This document shows, one piece after another, positions 1 to 8,822 of a DNA stretch of 33,666 bases. The translations under genes and the position numbers were made by a program. Every line of letters begins with the position of its first letter. Position 1 is the stretch's first letter. Origin of the DNA: Burkholderiales bacterium. Lineage in GTDB: Bacteria; Pseudomonadota; Gammaproteobacteria; Burkholderiales; Burkholderiaceae_C. The notes below the pieces were generated by a model. The model did not search any database. It saw only the letters and a list, made by a program, of their open reading frames with translations, and was not told where the DNA came from. Where the stretch lies: the NCBI GenBank assembly GCA_947451035.1, contig CANFXR010000021.1, positions 1 through 33,666 of the forward strand, given 5' to 3'.

Positions 1-671
1 AGGAAAACACCACCATCATCGACGGCTCGGGTGCCGCTGCCGACATCGAAGCCCGCGTCAAGCAAGTGCGCGTGCAAATCGAAGAAGCCAGCAGCGACTA
101 CGACCGCGAAAAGTTGCAAGAGCGCGTGGCCAAGCTGGCTGGCGGTGTGGCACTGATCAAGGTCGGCGCTGCCACCGAAGTCGAGATGAAGGAAAAGAAA
201 GCCCGCGTCGAAGATGCGCTGCACGCCACGCGTGCAGCCGTTGAAGAAGGCATCGTGGCTGGTGGTGGCGTGGCGCTGTTGCGCGCCAAGCAGACCGCTG
301 GCGTCATCAAGGGCGACAACCCTGACCAGGAAGCCGGCATCAAGCTGATCCTGCGCGCCATCGAAGAGCCGATCCGCATCATCACGCAAAACGCCGGCGA
401 CGAGCCAAGCGTGGTCGTGAACGCGGTGCTGGCCGGCAAGGGCACCTACGGCTACAACGCAGCCAACGGCACCTATGGCGACATGATCGAAATGGGCATC
501 CTGGACCCAACCAAGGTGACCCGCACGGCGCTGCAAAACGCCGCGTCGGTGGCGTCCCTGATGCTGACGACCGAGTGCATGGTCGCCGAAGCACCGAAGG
601 ACGAGTCCGGCGCCGGCGGTATGCCTGGCGGCATGGGCGGCATGGGTGGCATGGGCGGTATGGACATGTAA
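1..671 (+). CDS. groEL: Chaperonin GroEL, C-terminal 222 residues (5' end outside window)
   Basis: This is the 3' part of the 60-kDa chaperonin, the cytosolic ATP-driven protein-folding ring that works with GroES. The reading frame is open from base 3. It carries family blocks such as ENTTIIDG, the [18 protein letters not shown] stretch that holds the catalytic aspartate (Asp398 of E. coli GroEL), and AGGGVALL. The C-terminus is the typical flexible Gly-Gly-Met tail that projects into the ring cavity, ending in MDM. The frame closes with TAA at 669-671, and a clear terminator follows at 723-750. The start and the first ~325 residues lie upstream of the window, where groES would be expected. 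Nothing in the visible part is broken. Identification is essentially certain. Confidence 0.98.
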   Translation, partial: ENTTIIDGSGAAADIEARVKQVRVQIEEASSDYDREKLQERVAKLAGGVALIKVGAATEVEMKEKKARVEDALHATRAAVEEGIVAGGGVALLRAKQTAGVIKGDNPDQEAGIKLILRAIEEPIRIITQNAGDEPSVVVNAVLAGKGTYGYNAANGTYGDMIEMGILDPTKVTRTALQNAASVASLMLTTECMVAEAPKDESGAGGMPGGMGGMGGMGGMDM

Positions 672-722
672 GTGTCCTGACCAGTTCGGGTTCCTGTGGA
701 TCCCGGGCCTGTCGATATCCCG

Positions 723-750
723 AACAGGGCTGCGTGAGCAGCCCTGTTTT
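723..750 (+). terminator. Rho-independent terminator after groEL
   Basis: A perfect 11-bp stem (AACAGGGCTGC at 723-733, partner at 738-748) closes on a GTGA tetraloop and runs into a short T-tract ending at 750. It lies 52 bases after the groEL stop and before the DUF1631 gene, so it probably ends the chaperonin transcript. Confidence 0.9.
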
Positions 751-830
751 CGTTGGGGCGTGCGCCTAGACTCACGCATTCGCGGCAATTTCAAACAGGC
801 CATTCGCAGGCCACCCTGGGCCAAATCACC

Positions 831-2993
831 ATGTCGGTCGATTCCATGATGCTGAGCTTTGTCGAGGACGAGTTGTCCCGTACGCCGGCGCTCATCGACC
901 GCACGGTGGCTGCGACCCTGTCGCAACTGCAGCAAGCATCGAAGACAGAACCGTCAACCCGGGACGAGCGGCTGTTCCAGGCCGCGGTCTTCGAGACCTT
1001 GCAGCGCAGTTCGCGCGTGTTCTCGCGGGTGTTCGTCGACAGTCTGCGCACCATCGTCATGGCCGACCGGGCGATGCCGGCGCCACCCGCTGCCGTCAAT
1101 GCCACACGGAATTCCGAGGGCTTTCAATTGCTCGACGAATCCCGCGTCGAGAACGACATCGAGATCTCGCGGGCCGTCCAAGCGATCGACCTCAACGCCG
1201 AATGGGAACTGCGTGAACTGCAGACCTTCACATCGGCGCTCATCGGACAGACGCACGTCAGCGCCAACTCCAACCCGTTGCGCCCCGCGGCCTACGCGCA
1301 AGCGTTGTGGGACGCCACCTGCGCGGCCGCGCCCGTCACCGTGCAGCGCCGACTCCTGTTTCGCTCGGCCACCGGATGTCTGGCCAAGCAGCTCAAGATG
1401 GCCTGGGCGGGCGCGTGCAGCCGGCTGGAGTCCCAAGGCGTCGAGCCCAGCATCTATCGGACCACCGTGCACGCACCCGGCTCCATCGTCAACCCGGGCG
1501 CGGCGTGGAGAACAGGGCCCCAGGGGCTGGGGCAACTGCTGGGCCGCATGCCTGCCGCCAGATCGGGCGCTGCGGCTCCCGCCGGGTCGCAGGCGTCCGT
1601 GGCGGCCGCCTCTGCGGCCACGGACGGGCCACGGTTCTCCCTGGCCTTCGAAGAAGTTCTGCAACGGCTCGAGGCCTTGCTGAGGGGTCACGCCGAGCAG
1701 GCACCGCAATCCGCAGGATCTGCCCGACTCGATGCGCAGCCCATGGCTGAGTTTGCGCAGTCCTTGCTGGCGCACACCAGCGACGTGATCGATCGACAGA
1801 TCGTCGAGCTGCTGTCGCGCCTGTTCGATTCGATGCTGTGCGACGAGCAACTGTCCGCCGCCGCGCGTGCGGTGATGGCGCGGCTGCAGGTGTCGGCCTT
1901 GCGCGTCGCGCTCACCGATCCCGAAATGCTCCATGACGACAACCACGCGGTGTGGCGCTTGATGAACCGCCTCGCGCAGGCGGCGCAGTTGTGGCCCCAG
2001 GATGCAGACCCCCGAGCCGAAAGCCTGCTGGCGTTCAGCGACTCGCTGGTCACCGACATCGCCGCCGCCGAGCAGCCCACGGCCGAGCTTTATGTGAGCG
2101 GCTTGGCGCGCCTTGAAGAACACCTGGCCGCACAGTTGCAAGCGCAGCGCGAAGCGGCCCAACGCGTCATCGATGCCCTGGCGCTGACCGACCGGCGCGA
2201 GTCGCTTCAAATGGAACTGTCGACCCAGTTTTCCGAGTTGTTCAGGTCCACCCGTGCAGCCCCGAGGGCGCTTGTTTTCATGACCGAAGAGTGGCCGCGC
2301 GTGGTCACCGAGTCCATCGTGCGCTTCGGTGTCGACAGCGAGCACACGGCGGCGTACCTGCAAACCGCGGACGATCTGCGTGTGAGCCTGAACCTGCGGG
2401 TCAACCCTCAAAACAGGCTGCAACTGTTCAGCTTGCTGCCCAGCCTGCTCAAGCGTTTGCGCGCAGGCATGGCCTTGATCGCCTTGCCCGAAGTCGAGCA
2501 GCAGGCCGTGCTCGACGATCTGATGACAGCCCACACCGGCTTGCTCGGATTTGCAGCCCGGTCCCGCGCCCCCGCGACTGACGTCGTGCCGTCCACGCCA
2601 TACGACATCAGCGGGGGGCTCGGGCCAACACCGGAGGCCGCGTACCGGGAGTCATTGATCGACGTGAACTCGATGGACACCGTGCCTGCCGACATGCTGG
2701 CCATCACGGACTCGGCGCACACGATGCCTGCCGAACTCACCGAAACGATCATCACCGCCGCGCCGTGCCAATGGTTCCTGCGCGGGCGCTGGCAAGCGGT
2801 GCAGTTGCTGTGGCGCAGCGAATCGGCACGGCTGTTCCTGTTCGCCGGAGAAACTGCAGGCTGCCCCCACTCGATCACCGGCGAGGCCCTGCGGCGTCTG
2901 GGACGCGAGGGCCTGATCAAGCCGCTGCCCGACCTGAGCCTGCTGCAGCGCGCGGTGGACCGCGTGGCTCGAAAGCTCACCGACTCCCCGTGA
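831..2993 (+). CDS. DUF1631 family protein
   Basis: A 720-residue protein, probably cytosolic, with no signal peptide or clear membrane segment. It resembles the DUF1631 family of beta- and gammaproteobacteria, whose function is not established. The most family-like part is the C-terminus, where a PCQWFLRGRWQAVQLLW block is followed by RLFLFAGETAGCPHS and a helix rich in R, L and E. The N-terminal half is helical and Gln/Ala/Arg-rich. The ATG at 831 is chosen because the next in-frame option upstream (TTG at 753) abuts the groEL terminator, leaving no room for a leader. No strong ribosome binding site is visible. The stop codon overlaps the start of the patatin gene (GTGA at 2990-2993), so the two are probably translationally coupled. 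Family assignment is from memory of conserved blocks. Confidence 0.65.
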   Translation: MSVDSMMLSFVEDELSRTPALIDRTVAATLSQLQQASKTEPSTRDERLFQAAVFETLQRSSRVFSRVFVDSLRTIVMADRAMPAPPAAVNATRNSEGFQLLDESRVENDIEISRAVQAIDLNAEWELRELQTFTSALIGQTHVSANSNPLRPAAYAQALWDATCAAAPVTVQRRLLFRSATGCLAKQLKMAWAGACSRLESQGVEPSIYRTTVHAPGSIVNPGAAWRTGPQGLGQLLGRMPAARSGAAAPAGSQASVAAASAATDGPRFSLAFEEVLQRLEALLRGHAEQAPQSAGSARLDAQPMAEFAQSLLAHTSDVIDRQIVELLSRLFDSMLCDEQLSAAARAVMARLQVSALRVALTDPEMLHDDNHAVWRLMNRLAQAAQLWPQDADPRAESLLAFSDSLVTDIAAAEQPTAELYVSGLARLEEHLAAQLQAQREAAQRVIDALALTDRRESLQMELSTQFSELFRSTRAAPRALVFMTEEWPRVVTESIVRFGVDSEHTAAYLQTADDLRVSLNLRVNPQNRLQLFSLLPSLLKRLRAGMALIALPEVEQQAVLDDLMTAHTGLLGFAARSRAPATDVVPSTPYDISGGLGPTPEAAYRESLIDVNSMDTVPADMLAITDSAHTMPAELTETIITAAPCQWFLRGRWQAVQLLWRSESARLFLFAGETAGCPHSITGEALRRLGREGLIKPLPDLSLLQRAVDRVARKLTDSP

Positions 2994-5299
2994 CACGGCG
3001 CAGCGGCATGGGTGCGTTGCGGCGGGCTGCGCGGTGGCTGGGGGTGGTGGCCGGGTCGGGACTGGCCCTCGCGGCCATGGCTGGCGAGTTGCCGGCGGTC
3101 GATGCCGCGGCCAGTTCCGCCAGCCAAACCCAGACAGCGCGCCCGCGCATCGGCCTGGTGCTGTCAGGTGGCGGTGCGCGCGGCCTGGCACATGTGGGCG
3201 TGCTCAAGATGCTCGAGCATGAGCACATCCCGATCGACGTGATCGCCGGGACGTCGATGGGCGCGATCGTGGGCGGCCTGTACGCCAGCGGCATGAGCGC
3301 TGCGCAGATCGAAACCCAGCTGATGATGATCAAGTGGGACGAGATCTTCGCCAACCGCGTCGAGCGCCCGCTGCTCAGCCAGCGCCGCAAGGAAGAAGAT
3401 TTCCAGTTCTCGCCGGTGCTTGAGTTCGGCATGCGCGAGGGCGAACTGCGCACGCCTCTGGGCGCGTTGTCCGGGCGCGGCCTGGAAACACTGCTGCGGC
3501 GCTACACGATGCCGGTTCGCGATGTGCATGACTTTGCCCGGCTCGCGATCCCGTTTCGCGCGGTGGCCACCAACATGGAGACCGGCGCGCCGGTGATCCT
3601 GACCCATGGAGACCTCGCGCTGGCGCTGCGCTCGAGCATGAGCGTGCCCGGGGTGTTTGCGCCCACCGAGCTCGACGGACTGATCCTGGGCGACGGTGCG
3701 CTGGTCGACAACCTGCCCATCGACGTTGCCCGCGACATGGGCGCCGACGTGGTGATCGCCGTCAACATCGGCTCGCCGCTGGCCGCGCGCGAAACGCTGG
3801 CCTCGGTGGGCGGCCTCACCGGGCAGATGATCAGCATCCTCACCGAGCAAAACGTGCAGCGCAGCCTGGCCCTGCTCAAGCCGGTCGATGTGCTCATCAC
3901 GCCCGATCTGGGCACGCTGGCCGCAGGCGATTTCGACAAGACCCGCGAGCTGATCGATCGCGGCCAGGCCGGCGTTCAACCGCAACTCAAGCGGCTGGCC
4001 GCGCTGGCTGTGGACGCGAGCGCCTACCGGCAATGGCAGGCCGTGCACAGCGCGCCCACCGTCGAGGACGTGCGCATCGGGTTCATCCGCTTCGAAGGCA
4101 CCAAGCTCACCCGCCCGCAGCGTCTGGCCGATCAACTCGAATCAACGCCCGGCGAAGCCTTCGACGAAGGCAAGGCCGAGCGGGATGCGCTGCAACTGGC
4201 CGCCAGCGGCGACTACACCCGCTCGGACTTTCGCCTGCTGCGCACCCCCGAAGGCGAAGGCCTGCTGTTCGACCTCGAAGAAAAGCCCTGGGGGCCGAAC
4301 TACTTTCGCGTCGGGCTCGATCTGTTCACCGACTTCCGCGGCGACAGCGCCTTCAACATCAAGGTCATCCACAACCGGCGCTGGTTGAATTCCACCGGCA
4401 CCGAATGGCGCAGCTTTGCGCAGATCGGCCAGACGCCGCGGCTGTTCACCGAACTGCTCCACCCCTTGAACCTGTTCAAGGGTTTGGGCAGCGACTGGTT
4501 CATCGCCGCTTACGCCGAAGCACAACGCCGGGAACTGACCGTCTTCGACGCCGACTCCGGCCACGAGCGGGGTCGTTTCACGCGCAGCCAGGGACGACTC
4601 GGCCTCGACCTCGGCCAACCCTGGGGCAAGTTCGGCGAGTTGCGGCTCGGGCTGAGCTACGTCGCGTTTCACCTGCGCCCGGATCTGATCTCGGCCGAGG
4701 CCCAGTCCAGCAACGAAGCCGTCCGCGGACACGAAACCGGCATGCGCCTGGGCGCCATCCTCGATCAGCTGGACTACGTCAACTTCCCCACCCGCGGCTA
4801 CCGCCTCGAAGCCACCGCCATCACGGGAAAACGGCAGCTCTCGCAGCCCAGCCACAGCGAGGACTTCACCCGCGTCGAGCTCGACGGCACGGCCGCCATC
4901 AGCTTCGGGCGCACGACCCTCAACACCTACGTCCTCGCTCAGAGCGCCGGCGGCAACGACCTGTCGAAGCTCGATCGCTACAGCTACACGCTGGGGGGTT
5001 TCCACCGCCTGTCGGGCTACCGGCAAGACCAGCTGGCCGGCAGCCAAGTGCTGCTGGGCCGGCTCATGGCCTATCACCGGCTGGACACGATGCCGCTGCT
5101 CACCCGCGGGTTCTTCATGGGCGGCTCGCTCGAAGCGGGCAATGCCTGGCAGCGCGAGCGCGATGTGTCGTTGTCGGATCTGCGCTTCGGATCGAGCCTG
5201 TTCGTTGGTGCAGACACCGCACTCGGGCCGCTGTACCTGGGGCTGACCTACGCACCGCGCGGCGAGACCGCGCTGTACCTATACCTCGGCCGGCCCTGA
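2990..5299 (+). CDS. Patatin-like phospholipase with Omp85-type barrel (type Vd autotransporter, PlpD-like)
   Basis: A 769-residue secreted lipase of the patatin/type Vd class. A basic N-terminus and hydrophobic segment (about residues 9-31) form a signal peptide. The patatin domain (about 52-300) has the oxyanion loop GGGARG at 60-65, the nucleophile motif GTSMG with Ser89, and the dyad aspartate in GDGA at Asp235, so the catalytic site is intact. A POTRA-like segment follows (about 365-435, VRIGFIRFEG...) and then a barrel of the Omp85/surface antigen D15 type to the end. In PlpD-type proteins the barrel exports the lipase to the surface, where it hydrolyses phospholipids. The GTG at 2990 overlaps the DUF1631 stop; ATG at 3008 is the alternative and shortens the signal peptide only slightly. 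The 3' end overlaps convergent yihA by 21 bp. Confidence 0.88.
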   Translation: MTRRSGMGALRRAARWLGVVAGSGLALAAMAGELPAVDAAASSASQTQTARPRIGLVLSGGGARGLAHVGVLKMLEHEHIPIDVIAGTSMGAIVGGLYASGMSAAQIETQLMMIKWDEIFANRVERPLLSQRRKEEDFQFSPVLEFGMREGELRTPLGALSGRGLETLLRRYTMPVRDVHDFARLAIPFRAVATNMETGAPVILTHGDLALALRSSMSVPGVFAPTELDGLILGDGALVDNLPIDVARDMGADVVIAVNIGSPLAARETLASVGGLTGQMISILTEQNVQRSLALLKPVDVLITPDLGTLAAGDFDKTRELIDRGQAGVQPQLKRLAALAVDASAYRQWQAVHSAPTVEDVRIGFIRFEGTKLTRPQRLADQLESTPGEAFDEGKAERDALQLAASGDYTRSDFRLLRTPEGEGLLFDLEEKPWGPNYFRVGLDLFTDFRGDSAFNIKVIHNRRWLNSTGTEWRSFAQIGQTPRLFTELLHPLNLFKGLGSDWFIAAYAEAQRRELTVFDADSGHERGRFTRSQGRLGLDLGQPWGKFGELRLGLSYVAFHLRPDLISAEAQSSNEAVRGHETGMRLGAILDQLDYVNFPTRGYRLEATAITGKRQLSQPSHSEDFTRVELDGTAAISFGRTTLNTYVLAQSAGGNDLSKLDRYSYTLGGFHRLSGYRQDQLAGSQVLLGRLMAYHRLDTMPLLTRGFFMGGSLEAGNAWQRERDVSLSDLRFGSSLFVGADTALGPLYLGLTYAPRGETALYLYLGRP

Positions 5300-6010
5300 G
5301 GGAGCGGCGACGGCCTCACCGGCCGTGTGAATCCAGCTGTGCAGCAGCATCGCGGCATCGCCCACGCCGCTTTTCTTGAGCGCCGAAAACAGCGCCACGT
5401 TCACGTCCGCCTCCTCGGTGGTCAACTCGCTGAGCGCCTCCTGGGCGGCGATCAGCGCGAGGGCGCCGTCGCTGCGGTTGAGCTTGTCGGACTTGGTCAG
5501 CAGCACCAGCAACTTGACCGAGCCGTTGCCCACGCGAGGCGCCACGAAGCTCAGCAACTGCCGGTCGAGATCGGTAAAGCCCAGCCGCGAATCCACCATC
5601 AGCACCAGACCTGCGAGGCTGCGACGCACGTCCAGGTAATCGGCCATCACCTGCTGCCAGCGCAGCTTGGCACCGCGCGCCACGGCGGCGTAGCCATAGC
5701 CCGGAAGGTCGGCAAACAGCGTGTTGGCTTCGGTCTTGGGACCGAGCTCGAACAGGTTGATGTTTTGTGTGCGCCCCGGCGTCTTCGATGCGAAGGCCAG
5801 GCGTTTTTGCTGCGTGAGCGTGTTGATGGCCGTCGACTTGCCCGCATTCGATCGACCCACGAAGGCGATCTCGGGCAACTCGGATTGCGGCAGTTCTGGC
5901 AGCTTGCTGGCGGTGGTCAGAAAGCGCGCCGTGTGCGTCCAGCCCAGCGCCAGTTTTTCTTGCGCCGCACGGGTTGGGACCGGTGGGCTGATGGGAGAAC
6001 TCGCGGTCAT
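5279..6010 (-). CDS. yihA: Ribosome biogenesis GTP-binding protein YihA/YsxC
   Basis: A 243-residue TRAFAC-class GTPase (YihA/YsxC/EngB family) needed for assembly of the 50S ribosomal subunit. All G motifs are visible: P-loop GRSNAGKS at 52-59, the KTPGRTQ switch I segment with its Thr, DLPGYG (G3), TKSD (G4) and SALK (G5). Length fits the family, with a short Pro/Ala-rich N-terminal extension. The ATG at 6010 is chosen because the next in-frame start upstream would extend across the divergent promoter region of the cytochrome c4 gene. The gene is divergent from cytochrome c4 (63 bp apart) and convergent with the patatin gene, sharing 21 bp at the 3' ends. In betaproteobacteria this gene often sits beside a cytochrome c gene, which supports the call. 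Confidence 0.95.
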   Translation of the reverse strand: MTASSPISPPVPTRAAQEKLALGWTHTARFLTTASKLPELPQSELPEIAFVGRSNAGKSTAINTLTQQKRLAFASKTPGRTQNINLFELGPKTEANTLFADLPGYGYAAVARGAKLRWQQVMADYLDVRRSLAGLVLMVDSRLGFTDLDRQLLSFVAPRVGNGSVKLLVLLTKSDKLNRSDGALALIAAQEALSELTTEEADVNVALFSALKKSGVGDAAMLLHSWIHTAGEAVAAPSGPAEV

Positions 6011-6073
6011 GGAGGCGATCGAAAACTGCGATTGTAGAATCGCGGCCATTCCCAAACCTGCCTGGCACCTGTC

Positions 6074-6697
6074 ATGAAGTTCGCGTCCGCTTTGCTGTCC
6101 TGTTGGTTTCTCGCTTCGCTCGCCGTCAGCGCGTCTGCCAACGAATCCCCCGCCGCTGAAAAGCCCGATCTGGCCAAGGGCCAGGCCAGTGCCGCCATGT
6201 GCGCCGGCTGTCACAGCCAGGACGGCTCGCGCGGCAGTCCGGCTCAGCCCATCTTGCAGGGCCAGCACCCTGAGTACCTGGTCAAGCAGTTGACCGAGTT
6301 CAAGGCCGGCAAACGGGTGAACCCGATCATGAGCGGCATGGCCGCCTCGTTGAGCGAGGCCGACATGAAGAACATCGCCGCGTTCTACGGCTCGTTGAAG
6401 GCCAAGCCCGGCTTCGCCAAGAACTCGGACACCGTGGCGCTGGGCGAAAAGATCTACCGTGGCGGCATCGCCGACCGCAGCGTTCCGGCCTGCGCCGGTT
6501 GCCACAGCCCCAACGGTGCCGGCATTCCTGCCCAGTACCCACGCATTGGCGGCCAGCACGCCGACTACACGCTGGCGCAGTTGACCGCCTTCCGCGGCGG
6601 TGTGCGCAAGAACAGCCTGCAAATGACCGGTGTGGCCGCCAAGATGAACGACCTCGAGATCAAGGCCGTGGCCGACTACATCGCCGGTCTGCACTGA
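6074..6697 (+). CDS. Cytochrome c4 (two-haem c-type cytochrome)
   Basis: A 207-residue periplasmic dihaem cytochrome. A signal peptide covers about residues 1-22 (hydrophobic core ALLSCWFLASLAV, cut near SASA-NE). Two cytochrome c domains follow, each with one haem-binding CAGCH motif (43-47 and 140-144) and candidate Met ligands downstream (for example the SGMAA region, and TGVAAKMND in the second domain). This is the tandem-domain layout of cytochrome c4, an electron donor to terminal oxidases. The gene is divergent from yihA, and its promoter must lie in the 63-bp gap, where a weak -10-like TAGAAT is seen near 6035. A strong terminator follows at 6715, so it is probably monocistronic. Confidence 0.94.
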   Translation: MKFASALLSCWFLASLAVSASANESPAAEKPDLAKGQASAAMCAGCHSQDGSRGSPAQPILQGQHPEYLVKQLTEFKAGKRVNPIMSGMAASLSEADMKNIAAFYGSLKAKPGFAKNSDTVALGEKIYRGGIADRSVPACAGCHSPNGAGIPAQYPRIGGQHADYTLAQLTAFRGGVRKNSLQMTGVAAKMNDLEIKAVADYIAGLH

Positions 6698-6714
6698 CCC
6701 GCAGCGTCTTCCTG

Positions 6715-6742
6715 AAAAAGCCGGTCGCTGACCGGCTTTTTT
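6715..6742 (+). terminator. Rho-independent terminator after cytochrome c4
   Basis: A 12-bp perfect stem (AAAAAGCCGGTC at 6715-6726, partner at 6730-6741) with a GCT loop and a run of six T. The A-tract on the 5' side makes it potentially bidirectional. It begins 17 bases after the cytochrome stop codon. Confidence 0.95.
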
Positions 6743-6802
6743 GTGCCCGCCACTTCGGCAGCGGGGGCTTACAGTGCGCTCGAGTCCTGGATTGTCACCA
6801 CC

Positions 6803-7141
6803 ATGCCCTACATCCGCCGCAACGCCGACGCGCAGATCGACAGCCTGCACCGCCACCCTGAGAACAGCGCGCAGGAGTTCCTCGCGGACAGCCACCCCGA
6901 CGTGCAGGCCTTCGTGGGTCGCAGCGCGTCTGGCGCCGACCCTTACTCGAGCCTGGACGCCGACTTCGTGCGGGTGATCGAAGACGTGATCGACACCTTG
7001 CTCGTCAAGAACATCCTCAACATCACCGACCTGCCCGCCGAAGCGCAGGCCAAGTTGTTCGCGCGCAAGAGTTTTCGCGACCGCGCATCGCGCAATTCGT
7101 TGAACCTGTTCGCGCCGCCCGGCTCAGACGATGTGATCTGA
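6803..7141 (+). CDS. Small conserved protein of unknown function
   Basis: A 112-residue soluble protein starting MPYIRRNADAQ at the ATG at 6803. It resembles a small family in beta- and gammaproteobacteria that databases sometimes label 'tryptophan synthase subunit beta like protein', although it has no recognisable tryptophan synthase fold or PLP site. The N-terminus looks like a short beta-hairpin (YIRRNADAQIDSL). The middle is acidic and helical (DADFVRVIEDVIDTLLVKN), and the C-terminus has LPAEAQAKLFARKSFRDR, typical of this group as recalled. It is 18 bp upstream of msrP and on the same strand, so co-transcription is likely, but nothing shows a functional link to methionine sulfoxide repair. 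The function is not known. Confidence 0.75.
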   Translation: MPYIRRNADAQIDSLHRHPENSAQEFLADSHPDVQAFVGRSASGADPYSSLDADFVRVIEDVIDTLLVKNILNITDLPAEAQAKLFARKSFRDRASRNSLNLFAPPGSDDVI

Positions 7142-7159
7142 GTCCCGCGAAAGGCCGCC

Positions 7160-8152
7160 ATGAACTTCCTCAAGGACCGTGGTTTCGACCACCCCGTCAG
7201 CAGCGACATCACGCCGCGTCAGGTCTACGAGCAACGCCGAAACCTGATCAAGGCCATGGCCGCGGGTGCCGGCGGTCTGTCGCTCGCGGCGTGGGCGGGC
7301 CGCGAGGCGCTGGCGCAGACCACGCGCGCCGGCAAGCTCGACGCATTGGCCGGCGCGCGCAGCGCGCTGCCCGGCGGCCTGACGATGGACAAGCTCACGT
7401 CGTACGGCGACGTCACCTCGTACAACAACTTCTACGAGTTCGGCACCGACAAGTCCGACCCGGCGGCCAACGCCGGCACCCTCAAGACGCGGCCGTGGAC
7501 CGTGAGCATCGAAGGCGAGGTCAAAAAGCCCCGCGTCTGGGGCATCGACGAGTTGCTCAAGCTCAGCGCGATGGAAGAGCGCATCTACCGGCTGCGCTGC
7601 GTCGAAGGCTGGTCGATGGTGATCCCTTGGATCGGCTATTCGCTGGCCGAATTGATCAAGCGCGTCGAGCCCACCGGCAACGCCAAATACGTCGAGTTCG
7701 TGTCGCAAGCCGACCCGAAGACCATGCCCGGCCTGAGCACGCGCGTGCTGCAGTGGCCCTACGTCGAAGGCCTGCGGCTCGATGAGGCCATGCACCCGCT
7801 CGCGCTGCTCGCCTTCGGTTTGTATGGCGAGGTGCTGCCCCACCAGAACGGCGCGCCGGTGCGCATGGTGGTGCCCTGGAAATACGGCTTCAAGAGCGCC
7901 AAGTCCATCGTTGCCATCCGCTTCGTCGCAGCCGAGCCGCGTACCAGCTGGAACAAGGCGGCGAGCAGCGAATACGGCTTTTATTCCAACGTCAATCCCA
8001 ACGTCGACCACCCGCGCTGGAGCCAGGCCGCCGAGCGACGTATCGGCGAAGACGGGCTGTTCAAGAAGAAGCGCCCCACCGCCATGTTCAATGGCTATGA
8101 GCCGCAAGTCGGCCAGCTCTACGCCGGCATGGACTTGAAGAAGTTCTTTTGA
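7160..8152 (+). CDS. msrP: Protein-methionine-sulfoxide reductase catalytic subunit MsrP
   Basis: A 330-residue molybdoenzyme (YedY/MsrP family) that repairs oxidised methionines in periplasmic proteins, with electrons from the membrane haem protein MsrQ. A Tat signal lies at about residues 25-51 ([10 protein letters not shown] followed by the hydrophobic [13 protein letters not shown]), consistent with export of the folded molybdopterin enzyme. The molybdenum-ligating cysteine is Cys147 in [11 protein letters not shown], where it is expected. Other family blocks include [27 protein letters not shown] and FYSNVNP near the C-terminus. An AAAGG ribosome binding site precedes the ATG. The stop overlaps a possible TTG start of msrQ, as expected for this enzyme pair. 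Confidence 0.97.
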   Translation: MNFLKDRGFDHPVSSDITPRQVYEQRRNLIKAMAAGAGGLSLAAWAGREALAQTTRAGKLDALAGARSALPGGLTMDKLTSYGDVTSYNNFYEFGTDKSDPAANAGTLKTRPWTVSIEGEVKKPRVWGIDELLKLSAMEERIYRLRCVEGWSMVIPWIGYSLAELIKRVEPTGNAKYVEFVSQADPKTMPGLSTRVLQWPYVEGLRLDEAMHPLALLAFGLYGEVLPHQNGAPVRMVVPWKYGFKSAKSIVAIRFVAAEPRTSWNKAASSEYGFYSNVNPNVDHPRWSQAAERRIGEDGLFKKKRPTAMFNGYEPQVGQLYAGMDLKKFF

Positions 8153-8811
8153 GCGACACGCCCATGCTGCGGCACCGCGCGGCCCAACCCCTGCTGTTCA
8201 CAAGCTGCCTGTTGCCACTCGCGTGGTTGTTGTACCGGGCCTGGACCGACGCCCTGGGCGCCAATCCGGCCGAAGCGCTGATTCGCGCCAGCGGTGACTG
8301 GACGCTGCGATTTCTGTGCATCACGCTGGCCATCACGCCCGTGCGGCACGTGCTGGGCGCGCCCGGCCTCGCGCGGTTTCGCCGCATGCTGGGGCTGTTC
8401 ACCTTTTTCTACGGCACGCTGCACTTCCTGAGTTACGGCTGGCTCGACCAGAACTTCGAGGTCGAGGCCATCGTCAAGGACATCGCCAAGCGCCCGTTCA
8501 TTCTGGTGGGCACGACGACGTTGCTGCTGATGCTGCCGCTGGCGGCCACCTCATTCAACCGCGCCATCAAGGCGCTGGGGGCGGTGCGCTGGCAGCAGCT
8601 GCACCGCGCCATCTACGCCGCCGCGTTGCTCGCGCTGCTGCACTTCTTCTGGATGCGCGCAGCCAAGCACAACTTCGCCGAGTGGGGTGTGTACGCCGCC
8701 ATCGTCGGCGTGCTGCTGGGCTGGCGGCTGTGGCGGTGGGTCAAGCGCACCGCGGCGAAAGACGCCTGGCGCTTGTTCGGCGTGCGTGACAGACCGACCC
8801 GCATCACCTGA
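8149..8811 (+). CDS. msrQ: Protein-methionine-sulfoxide reductase haem-binding subunit MsrQ
   Basis: A 220-residue inner-membrane haem b protein (YedZ/MsrQ, ferric reductase-like transmembrane domain family) that passes electrons from the respiratory chain to MsrP. Several hydrophobic helices are visible, with family blocks [53 protein letters not shown] and [19 protein letters not shown]. Histidines in these helices (in GTLHFL, QLHRAIY and LLHFFW) are the likely haem ligands. The TTG at 8149 overlaps the msrP stop by four bases. An ATG at 8164 is an equally plausible start and would remove only five residues. The downstream transporter gene begins 11 bp after the stop, possibly in the same transcript. 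Confidence 0.94.
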   Translation: MSDTPMLRHRAAQPLLFTSCLLPLAWLLYRAWTDALGANPAEALIRASGDWTLRFLCITLAITPVRHVLGAPGLARFRRMLGLFTFFYGTLHFLSYGWLDQNFEVEAIVKDIAKRPFILVGTTTLLLMLPLAATSFNRAIKALGAVRWQQLHRAIYAAALLALLHFFWMRAAKHNFAEWGVYAAIVGVLLGWRLWRWVKRTAAKDAWRLFGVRDRPTRIT

Positions 8812-8822
8812 GGCCCAGACCG

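Noticed and set aside
753-830. TTG start at 753 adding 26 residues to the DUF1631 protein
   Set aside because: It would begin three bases after the groEL terminator T-tract, and the added residues look like untranslated sequence.
954-2534. 526-codon minus-strand open frame across the DUF1631 gene
   Set aside because: High GC keeps antisense frames open. The translation is Gln/Arg/Gly-rich with no family features, while the plus strand matches DUF1631.
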